Source: Lyngbya sp. PCC 8106
GTDB taxonomy: Bacteria > Cyanobacteriota > Cyanobacteriia > Cyanobacteriales > Microcoleaceae
Length of the DNA stretch: 64,000 bases
Direction of reading: 5' to 3'
Assembly: GCF_000169095.1 (NCBI RefSeq)
Contig: NZ_AAVU01000031.1
Span: 20,436 to 84,435, forward strand
The position numbers and the translations under genes are program-made. Below are positions 15,811 through 23,642 of this stretch, in pieces; the stretch's first letter is position 1, and each line of letters begins with the position of its first letter. The notes beneath the pieces were generated by a model. The model did no database searches, had not been told where the DNA came from, and was given only the letters and a program-made list of their open reading frames with translations.

Positions 15811-18800
15811 ATGAACTTTGAAGAGGCACTCACGATAACAGATACTGTCGTTTTTGAAAAGACGGGTAAACACCTGAGTGATGCTCAACGGGCTGTCGTT
15901 CAGGGAACTTGGTATCGTCAAAAATATCACGAAATTGCCTTATCCTATCGCTGTACTCCCGAATATCTCAAGCAAGATGTTGGCCCCAAACTATGGCGTC
16001 TACTCTCTGATGTATTTAGAGAAAAAGTCAGTAAAACCAATTTTCGGACTGTTCTGGAACGACAGATCAACCTTGTTGAACCGATTTTCCATACTTCCTT
16101 CGCTTCTCACCCTCCATCGCTGAATCTTGATCCTCAGAAATCATCTCTACAGGTGGACTGGGGAGAAGCCACCAATGTTTCATTTTTTTATGGTCGTTCC
16201 CAAGAACTATTCCAACTCGAACAATGGATAGTGACTCAGAGATTTCGGGTTGTCGCTATTTTAGGAATGGGTGGAATCGGGAAAACCTCTTTATCAGTAC
16301 AACTCACTCAAAAAATCAAGTCTGACTTTGAATATGTGATTTGGCGAAGTCTTCGGAATGCTCCTCCATTATCCGAAATTTTAACTGAAATTATTCAATT
16401 TTTATCCGATAAACAATATATTAATTTATCCTCTGATGTTCATCGCCAAATTTCGCAACTGATTGACTTAATGCGACAATCTCGCTGCTTAATTATTTTA
16501 GATAATGCCGAGTCAATCTTACAAGAAGGAGATCGAGTTGGACGCTATTGTGAAGGCTATGAAAGTTATGGTGAACTGATTAAACGCTTAGGAGAAACCC
16601 GTCATCAAAGTTGTTTACTCTTAACCAGTCGAGAAAAGCCTCGTGAAATCGCTGCATTAGAAGGAAAATCTCTCGATGTTCACTCCATCCAATTAATGGG
16701 ATTAGCAACCGAAGACTGTCAAGCTTTAATTCAAGCTAAAGGAGTTTCAGCCTCAACCCAACAATGGGATCAGTTAATTCAACGCTACGCCGGAAATCCT
16801 CTGGCGATTAAAATTGTCACCACTACAATTGATGATCTTTTTGGGGGAGAAGTTGCCGAATTTCTCGAACAAATTCAACAAGGAACGGCTATCTTTGGAG
16901 ATATTCAAGATTTACTTGAACAACAACTCGGACGTTTATCAGAGTTAGAACTTGAAATCATGTATTGGCTGGCGATTAATCGAGAACCTATTTCTCTAAG
17001 CGAACTCCGAAAAGATATACTCTCGGTTGTTTCTCCGACAGAAGCCATTGAATCGTTAGAATCTCTCAAGCGGCGATCTCTGATTGAAAAAAGTTCTCGT
17101 GGGTTTACCCAACAACCTGTAGTCATGGAATACATAATTGAACAGTTTATTGAACACATTTTTCGAGAAATTCAATCAGAAAATATAGATATTTTAAATC
17201 GATATGCTTTGATCAAATCTCAAGCTAAAGATTACATTCGAGAAAGCCAAACTCGTGTGATCCTCAACCCCATTATTCAACGCATTTTAGAACGTTATTC
17301 CCTATTTAAAGAACTGCAAGAAAAATTTCATCGCTTATTAATAAAACTTAGAAATGAAGTTCAAGAAAAATCTGGATATGCGGGCGGAAATTTGATTAAT
17401 CTCTGTCATCAATTACACTTAGATTTAGTCAACTATGACTTTTCAAATTTAGCGATTTGGCAAGCTTATCTGCAAGATGCCAACTTACAAAATGTTGACT
17501 TTTCAGGTGCCGATTTATCTCGTTCTATCTTTGCGGAAACGTTAGGAAATACCCTCACCGTTGCTTTGGGGCCACAGAATACTTTAGCCACTGGAGATGC
17601 GGATGGAAAAATTTTGCTTTGGAATAGTGAACAGGGTCAAAAATTGCTCGTCTTTCAAGGAAAAACAAAAGGGGTTAAATCGATTGTTTTTAGTCCAGAA
17701 GGGAACTTAATCGCCAGTGGAAGTGATGATCAAACGGTGAGAATTTGGAAAGTGAGTACAGGTGAATGTCTAGATCGTTGGAGTGGGCATCAAGAAACCA
17801 TTAAATGTGTGAATTTTAGTTCTGATGGTCAGATGCTTGCCAGTGGAAGTGATGACCGAACCGTCAGGGTTTGGGATGTGAATTCAGGGGGCTGTTTACA
17901 AGTGCTGACTGGACATCGTGAAGGAATTAGAACTGTAATTTTTAGTCCCGATAATAGCATAGTGGCGAGTAGTAGCGATGATCAAACTGTGAGATTATGG
18001 TCAATTCAGACGGGTGAATGTTTACGAACTTTTACCGGAAACTCAACTTGGAATTGGACGGTTGCTTTCATCAAAGAAGGGACTGAAAATTCCCAACTTA
18101 AAAATGGAAATTGTCAGAATTTAACTCTAGTTAACTCCGAGTTTGACCTTTCCAAAATTTCCTGGATCGCGAGTAGTTGCGATGAAAATACGGTGCGTTT
18201 GTGGGATATTGAATCTGGTCAATGTTTCCAAAGTTTAGAAGGTCATCTTGATTCGGTTTGGGCCGTTGCATTTAGTCGAGATGGTCAACTTTTAGCCAGT
18301 AGTAGTGATGATCAAACCGTGAAAGTTTGGCAGACGAAAACCGGGAGTTGTTTAAAAACCTTGAAAGGATTTGAAAGTCAAGTGTGTTCTGTTGCATTTA
18401 GTCAAGATGATCAAATTCTCGCCACCGGAAGTCAAGAACAGATGGTTCAACTCTGGGATATCGCCACAGGTCAACGGTTAAGAACCCTGCGAGGACATAA
18501 ACATCAAGTGTGGTCATTTGTTCTGAGTCCCGATGGGAAAACCCTCGCCACAGGGAGTGATGATCACCGAGTTCGATTGTGGGATATTCACGCAGGTCGA
18601 TGTATCAAGCGGTTTAGCGGACATTCTGACTGGGTGTGGTCTGTTTGCTTTAGTCCGAATGGTCGGATGCTAGCGAGTGGAAGTTATGACAGTACCGTGA
18701 AGTTGTGGGATACCGATACTGGAGAAGCTTTAAAAACACTACATGGTCATAGCGATCGCATTGAGACGGTGGTTTTTAGTGGCGATGGGAAACTGTTAGC

Positions 18801-19485
18801 CAGTGCGAGTGATGATCAAACGGTGCGAGTTTGGGATGTCCAAACGGGGGAATGTCTACACACTTTAACTGGACATAGCCGTTGGGTGGGAGTTGTGGCT
18901 TTTAGTCCCGATGGGCAAATTTTAGCCAGTGGAAGTCATGATCACAGCCTCAAATTGTGGGACATCCAGACGGGGAAATGTCTCCAGACTTTAGAAGGAC
19001 ACTTTCAGAGAATTGATCTGTTGGCTTTTAGTCCTGATGGCCAAAGTTTAGCCAGTGGAAGCCATGATTGCACAGTCAAGGTGTGGGATGTCTGCACGGG
19101 AAAATGCCAAAACAGTCGGTTAGTTGAAAGTGAACATCTTCAAGCGTTGATGTTTTGGGATGAGGGACAACTTTGGGTCGGTGGGAGTAATGAGGGTGAA
19201 GTGCGATTGTGGGATGTCAAGACTGGAGAATGTGTTAGGATGTTTGCAGATCAGGATAGTCCGGTTTGGTCGATTGATCTCAATTCTCAAACCCAGACTT
19301 TAGCGAGTGGTAGCTATGATCAAGCCATTCGGATTTGGGATATCAAAACAGGCGAATGTTTGCAAGTTCTCAGGACAGACAAGCCTTATCACGGCATGAA
19401 TATTACCGGAGTGACCGGAATTACCACGGCTCAAAAATCAACCCTGAAAGCCTTAGGCGCAATCAATCTTAACAGTAGCGATTAG
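15811..19485 (+). CDS. STAND NTPase: N-terminal HTH (VMAP-type), NB-ARC, 14 WD40 repeats
   Basis: 1224 residues. The N-terminal 90 residues (FEEALTITDTVVFEKTGKHLS ... GTWYRQKYHEIAL) match the helical domain found at the start of many cyanobacterial STAND and vWA-MoxR-associated proteins. NB-ARC follows: Walker A 'GMGGIGKTSL' (about 150), Walker B 'CLIILDNAES', sensor 'LLLTSREKPR' and 'GNPLAIKIV' (GxP). After a helical linker and a short pentapeptide-like strip come 14 WD40 units (from about residue 575), enough for two seven-bladed propellers; unit 5 carries an insert of about 25 residues. STAND proteins are ATP-switched sensors in signalling or anti-phage defence. The WD40 part probably senses the ligand. 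No effector domain is visible, so output may be through binding a partner. Confidence 0.93.
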   Translation: MNFEEALTITDTVVFEKTGKHLSDAQRAVVQGTWYRQKYHEIALSYRCTPEYLKQDVGPKLWRLLSDVFREKVSKTNFRTVLERQINLVEPIFHTSFASHPPSLNLDPQKSSLQVDWGEATNVSFFYGRSQELFQLEQWIVTQRFRVVAILGMGGIGKTSLSVQLTQKIKSDFEYVIWRSLRNAPPLSEILTEIIQFLSDKQYINLSSDVHRQISQLIDLMRQSRCLIILDNAESILQEGDRVGRYCEGYESYGELIKRLGETRHQSCLLLTSREKPREIAALEGKSLDVHSIQLMGLATEDCQALIQAKGVSASTQQWDQLIQRYAGNPLAIKIVTTTIDDLFGGEVAEFLEQIQQGTAIFGDIQDLLEQQLGRLSELELEIMYWLAINREPISLSELRKDILSVVSPTEAIESLESLKRRSLIEKSSRGFTQQPVVMEYIIEQFIEHIFREIQSENIDILNRYALIKSQAKDYIRESQTRVILNPIIQRILERYSLFKELQEKFHRLLIKLRNEVQEKSGYAGGNLINLCHQLHLDLVNYDFSNLAIWQAYLQDANLQNVDFSGADLSRSIFAETLGNTLTVALGPQNTLATGDADGKILLWNSEQGQKLLVFQGKTKGVKSIVFSPEGNLIASGSDDQTVRIWKVSTGECLDRWSGHQETIKCVNFSSDGQMLASGSDDRTVRVWDVNSGGCLQVLTGHREGIRTVIFSPDNSIVASSSDDQTVRLWSIQTGECLRTFTGNSTWNWTVAFIKEGTENSQLKNGNCQNLTLVNSEFDLSKISWIASSCDENTVRLWDIESGQCFQSLEGHLDSVWAVAFSRDGQLLASSSDDQTVKVWQTKTGSCLKTLKGFESQVCSVAFSQDDQILATGSQEQMVQLWDIATGQRLRTLRGHKHQVWSFVLSPDGKTLATGSDDHRVRLWDIHAGRCIKRFSGHSDWVWSVCFSPNGRMLASGSYDSTVKLWDTDTGEALKTLHGHSDRIETVVFSGDGKLLASASDDQTVRVWDVQTGECLHTLTGHSRWVGVVAFSPDGQILASGSHDHSLKLWDIQTGKCLQTLEGHFQRIDLLAFSPDGQSLASGSHDCTVKVWDVCTGKCQNSRLVESEHLQALMFWDEGQLWVGGSNEGEVRLWDVKTGECVRMFADQDSPVWSIDLNSQTQTLASGSYDQAIRIWDIKTGECLQVLRTDKPYHGMNITGVTGITTAQKSTLKALGAINLNSSD

Positions 19486-19539
19486 TTCAACTCAAAATAT
19501 TGCTTTTGCTGCTTTACTCTAAATTGTCCCATCTTTCCA

Positions 19540-19580
19540 ACTCCCTTTACCAAATCTTTACAATTAGAGGGAGTATTTTG
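19540..19580 (+). terminator. Possible terminator after the STAND gene
   Basis: A 7-bp perfect stem (ACTCCCT at 19540-19546 with AGGGAGT at 19568-19574) with a 21-nt loop, followed by ATTTTG. The loop is long and the T tract short, so it is only a moderate intrinsic-terminator candidate. The rest of the 427-bp spacer up to 19912 is AT-rich with no identifiable feature. Confidence 0.4.
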
Positions 19581-19912
19581 ATGAAAGCTTTACGATGAAT
19601 GATTGAGTTTTCTATTAAACTATACTCGTATAGATAAATATATACTTCATTCACATCTGCCGCTTGGATTGAGCCTAAATAAATCTGGATCTCCTTTTGC
19701 ATACTCCCCCAGAAAATGACAAATTGACTGAGGTGAGGGATAAAAAATGATTTCAGTTAACGCTTATTTCATCATCAACTTGGGACGCATCGTTAAATAA
19801 ACGGTTAGATTAACCGAAAACTATAGTCGTGAAGAATCAAAATTTGCAATCTTCATTTTTAAATTCTGGGTACACTTTTTAATATTTGTTAAGTCAACTA
19901 AAATTTTTTTCT

Positions 19913-21166
19913 ATGAGTGTGAGAGGGCTAACTGTGATTAACTCTATCGGGTTCAACTCCTATAAGTCTTTGGATGAGCATAAACTTTATACTCATCTAC
20001 AAAATTGCGCCAAAACGGAGTCACCTCAACAGTTGATTCAGCGTTTTCGCCATTTATTTTTAGGTGAAGTCGAATATCAAGATCCAGAGGTTTGGGCGAT
20101 ATTAAGTCAGATTGTTGACGGGGATTTTTCTCAGCAAGAATTTTTCCATATTCTTAACCGTTGTTGCTATATTTTGATTAACTGTTGGTTGAAACGTCGT
20201 AAGTCGCAATGGGCAATTTATGAATTAGTACAACTCTTTGAAGTTTTACCGACTGGACTCCCCCCTTGTTGGACTGCTAAACGTCTGCGATCGCTCGTTA
20301 AACACTTTATTCAATCGGAACAATATCACGCTTTACGTCGTCTCGCTAAAGCCTTTAAAGATTGTAAAAATACTGAGTCTAGTGAAACGAAAAGCTTAGA
20401 TTCACTGATTATTCGATATCCCTATTTATACGAACATTTTTTTCTCACCGACGACAGCAGTGACGACCAGCGCCAAGAAATTCGCATGATGCGAAATCGC
20501 AATCAATTACGGTTTGAACATGATTTACATCAGTATGTTACCAACCGTACCCACAGCCAAGAACAAGGACTCATTCTATTACCGACAAAAAACCCCACTC
20601 TACTCTCAGACAAAAAATATTACTCTGCTGTTAATCACTTTACCAGTAAAGTCGATGGTCATCATACCTATCCTGAGTTGGCGAAACAGTTCGTTCAACA
20701 AAGTCGAAGAACTCGTTCCTACCGAACTTTTAAAGAAGAACTCTACGAATATCTCAGCACGTCTATTGATCCTAAATATGGTAAAAATCGTTTTAATAAA
20801 CGTTTATATCAAGTCTTACAAGACACTTTAAATCACAACGACAGCCAAAAAGTCAATGATTCTTTACTCGCGGGAACGTGTCGTAAATTATTTAACTTTA
20901 TGGTGGTTGAGAGTTTACAACAACCCAATCACTTTGTCTTTGTCGATTTACTCAATAATTTGGGAGCAACCTCAGTCACCGGGACTTTACTCAAGTTAGT
21001 TTTAATTTGTCGTAAAGTCAAAAGAGATTTAGAAAAGCGTTTTTCATTTTTATTCAATCATTATGCGACCTTTTCTAAAGATAAAGTTTTTTGGTTAGTC
21101 GAAGCTCTTGAAAATGTTAATATTGCTTTTTGTTTGAACTTTGGATCTAAAAAAATTTTGTTTTAA
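19913..21166 (+). CDS. Conserved cyanobacterial protein of unknown function
   Basis: The ATG at 19913 is preferred over an upstream TTG at 19886 (417 residues). Helical throughout, with basic and aromatic-rich stretches; a central linker 'DDSSDDQRQEIRMMRNRNQLRFEHDLHQY' joins an N-terminal helical repeat-like half (about 1-165) and a C-terminal half (about 215-400). No nucleotide-binding or catalytic motif, signal peptide or membrane helix is seen. Co-directional with the STAND gene but 428 bp away, so probably a separate transcription unit. I do not recognise a named family. Confidence 0.65.
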   Translation: MSVRGLTVINSIGFNSYKSLDEHKLYTHLQNCAKTESPQQLIQRFRHLFLGEVEYQDPEVWAILSQIVDGDFSQQEFFHILNRCCYILINCWLKRRKSQWAIYELVQLFEVLPTGLPPCWTAKRLRSLVKHFIQSEQYHALRRLAKAFKDCKNTESSETKSLDSLIIRYPYLYEHFFLTDDSSDDQRQEIRMMRNRNQLRFEHDLHQYVTNRTHSQEQGLILLPTKNPTLLSDKKYYSAVNHFTSKVDGHHTYPELAKQFVQQSRRTRSYRTFKEELYEYLSTSIDPKYGKNRFNKRLYQVLQDTLNHNDSQKVNDSLLAGTCRKLFNFMVVESLQQPNHFVFVDLLNNLGATSVTGTLLKLVLICRKVKRDLEKRFSFLFNHYATFSKDKVFWLVEALENVNIAFCLNFGSKKILF

Positions 21167-21331
21167 AGCAAGTAGAAATACGAAGACAGAGCGGGGTATT
21201 TACGGTTGATACCTATCTTTTTCAGCGGTTGAGTGTTCCCAACTCCAGAGATTTTCTGTAATGACAAAGCAGTCATTATGGATTATATGTCTGACCTCAA
21301 GATAAAGGTCGCATGGCTTCTATTCCCCATT

Positions 21332-21516
21332 TTATTCTTGAAAGCTAATCCCTAGCAAATCCGCTAAAAATCTATCACCCGCTTGCTCCAAATTTCCCAC
21401 TAAAGAAAAGGTTAAACTGCGAATTCTAACCCGACCCATTCCGAAATTTCCTCTCGCGCCAACAGCAAGGAACCATATTCAACCAATTCAATAATTTGGG
21501 GAGATGTTGCACTCAT
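21332..21516 (-). pseudogene. mcrC remnant
   Basis: The ATG at 21516 overlaps the mcrB stop (ATGA, the usual mcrB-mcrC coupling). The first frame reads MSATSPQIIELVEYGS..., the McrC-type N-terminus, and stops at 21412 after 34 residues. A second frame, open from about 21440 to a stop at 21332, continues with 'RIRSLTFSLVGNLEQAGDRFLADLLG'. The rest of McrC (normally 300-450 residues including the PD-(D/E)xK core) is gone. It is therefore a frameshifted and internally deleted stub. The McrC identity rests mainly on position and the 'IIELVEYG' start. Confidence 0.6.
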
Positions 21517-23108
21517 AGTCCCACCTGTTGCTTGACTTGCTCCCAACGAAATTGATTAACTGTACTGGCTTGGTCAAAGAAATACTCCTCCAAATACGGC
21601 TCGATTTCCAGCTTCCAAATACTCTCGATTTCTTGGGTTATATCGGGCTGCAAAAAAAAGCTAATCCCGATTTCATAATGAGAATTTCCAATCTGCTGAT
21701 TGACTTGTTTTAACGTTTTAATTAATCCCTCAACTGAAAAGTCAATTCCCCGATGATAACGCCGCAAAACTTCGTAATTTGGGGATAGAGAAATGAAAGC
21801 AAAGCGACGCCGGAGGGCATGGTCTACCAAGGCAATAGAGCGGTCTGCTGTATTCATTGTACCGATAATTCGTACATTCTCTGAAATGCCGAATTGTTCA
21901 CCCGAAGTTAAATAAATTTCTTCATTGCGGTATTCTAATAAATACATCAATTCTCCAAAAATACGGGCTACATTTCCCCGGTTTATTTCATCAATAATTA
22001 AAACACAAATATCCTCACAATTCCGAGCCTGTTGACAAAAATTAAGAAATCTTCCATTCACGAGCGGATAATCTAATTGTTCCCCGTTTTTTTGAGGGCG
22101 GATACCTTGTACAAAGTCTTCGTAAGCATAAGCAGGATGAAACTGAACAACATCTATAAAACCGTTCCCACCACTAACTAAATATTTGGCTAATTTCTTA
22201 GCAATATAAGTTTTACCCGTGCCGGGTGGCCCCGAGAAAATTATCTGTTGTTTGCGTTCTAGTGCTTGCAACCAAAACGTTAACGTTTCTGCTTCTATTC
22301 CCGTATCTTCGGCGCATTGAGTTAAAGTATATTCCGGTTGTAAATTCATTGGTTCAATCTCAAAATCGGTTTCAATTTGTTCATTTTCTGGGGATAATTC
22401 TCGTTCGGAAAAATCATATTTTTTCACGCCAACTAACCAATGAGAAAACATATCAAACAAGTCATCATTTCTCAGGGCAGGTCTACCGGGTTGATGGAGT
22501 TCTGGAGTCAATTCTTTAATCAATTGGTGTCCAGCGAGATTTAGGGCTGGATAATCCGTTAATTTTGTGCTGTAAGATGTATTGGCGAAATAATTGATAA
22601 CTTGCCGCGATTTATTATTAATTAATAGAAAATCATCCGGGCGAAGTGCGTTCAGAATAGGGGTAAGCATTCCCGTCTGGAAACCTTTTGAATAAGGATT
22701 TTCAGAAAAGGCTTGACAAGCTGCCGATAATTGAGTTGGATATTGATAGCAGTAACGAATAAAATTTAAAATCGGTGATGATACTTTTTGCCAGTCTTCT
22801 GGCTTTGTCCACTTCGCTCCCTCAAACCATTCTTTGAGATCTTTTTTGATAGCTGGTGCGTGATGTATCCAGGCGCCTCTTTGAAGATTATTCGCACTTT
22901 TTGAGTAAGGAAGTAGTTGTAGCAAAACGGCTTCTGTGAGGTCTTCAACTGACTGAGACTCGGAAGATATCGCCTCAAAATTCCTTTTTCCTTGCTGACG
23001 CTGTTCGTTGTAGGCGGTTGTATGACGTATCCCCGCAGGTGTGTTGGGATAAGAGTTGATAAATTCCTGGAACAATCTAACAAATTTGGCTTTCTTTTCT
23101 GCTAACAT
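21513..23108 (-). CDS. McrB-family AAA+ ATPase (modification-dependent restriction motor)
   Basis: 531 residues. The N-terminal 230 residues form a helical domain ('RPDDFLLINNKSRQVINYF') common in McrB-like proteins in place of the DUF3578 DNA-binding domain. The AAA+ core has Walker A 'GPPGTGKTYIAKKL', the McrB-specific 'HPAYAYEDFVQGIRP', Walker B 'CVLIIDEINRGNVARIFGELMYLLE', and sensor 1 'IIGTMNTADRSI' with 'ALRRRFAF'. McrB hexamers hydrolyse GTP (or ATP) and drive DNA translocation, with McrC cutting. The partner mcrC is reduced to a stub. Follows the ASCH gene by 78 bp on the same strand. Confidence 0.9.
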   Translation of the reverse strand: MLAEKKAKFVRLFQEFINSYPNTPAGIRHTTAYNEQRQQGKRNFEAISSESQSVEDLTEAVLLQLLPYSKSANNLQRGAWIHHAPAIKKDLKEWFEGAKWTKPEDWQKVSSPILNFIRYCYQYPTQLSAACQAFSENPYSKGFQTGMLTPILNALRPDDFLLINNKSRQVINYFANTSYSTKLTDYPALNLAGHQLIKELTPELHQPGRPALRNDDLFDMFSHWLVGVKKYDFSERELSPENEQIETDFEIEPMNLQPEYTLTQCAEDTGIEAETLTFWLQALERKQQIIFSGPPGTGKTYIAKKLAKYLVSGGNGFIDVVQFHPAYAYEDFVQGIRPQKNGEQLDYPLVNGRFLNFCQQARNCEDICVLIIDEINRGNVARIFGELMYLLEYRNEEIYLTSGEQFGISENVRIIGTMNTADRSIALVDHALRRRFAFISLSPNYEVLRRYHRGIDFSVEGLIKTLKQVNQQIGNSHYEIGISFFLQPDITQEIESIWKLEIEPYLEEYFFDQASTVNQFRWEQVKQQVGL

Positions 23109-23186
23109 GAATCATTAATATTTTTCGACAACATTGAGCAATGCAATCAGTTGATTTTAGCCTGATTTTTGAGAGAGTATTCGGGT

Positions 23187-23636
23187 TTAATTTTTTCCTA
23201 AAGCTTTAATAATTTCATATTCACTCTTATTTAAGTAACGATAACTTTGGGGCGGGCGCAAGTAAGACAATTTTTTGGATAAACGCTCTAATTTTACAGG
23301 CTTTTCAAACGGCTTGATTTTCTTGATTAGGATACCAACAACGATAGATGCTCCTTGATAATAACTATCAAATTCTTGGCGACTAATACCAAGATTGTCT
23401 TTGTATTCATCCCAAAATTTTTTGAGTTCTTGACGGGATGCTTTAATTTCAATAATTCTCTCGACATCAAAGGAGCCTACAAAAACTTTTTTAGGAGATG
23501 AAACATACACAACAACGATGTCTCCCTCCTTGAGTCTCGTCCGAACTCTACGCAACTCAATTGTTTTTGTTTGTGTCTCGAATATTTGTTTGGCATATTC
23601 GGGTTTAATTGACAGTAGAAGTATAGTTGGTAACAT
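23187..23636 (-). CDS. ASCH/PUA-like domain protein
   Basis: 149 residues. 'LLSIKPEYAKQIFETQTKTIELRR' followed by 'EGDIVVVYVSSPKKVFVGSFDVERIIE' is the ASCH-type PUA-like fold, in which the Lys-Thr-x-Glu-x-Arg strand and the 'VYVSSP' strand line the nucleic-acid or modified-base pocket. PUA-like domains (ASCH, EVE, YTH, SRA) commonly read modified bases. The C-terminal 45 residues are basic ('KLSYLRPPQSYRYLNKSEYEIIKAL'). It lies 6 bp after the GNAT-PIN gene and upstream of the McrB gene. A base-reading specificity factor is the likely role (inference). Confidence 0.8.
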   Translation of the reverse strand: MLPTILLLSIKPEYAKQIFETQTKTIELRRVRTRLKEGDIVVVYVSSPKKVFVGSFDVERIIEIKASRQELKKFWDEYKDNLGISRQEFDSYYQGASIVVGILIKKIKPFEKPVKLERLSKKLSYLRPPQSYRYLNKSEYEIIKALGKN

Positions 23637-23642
23637 AGCAAT

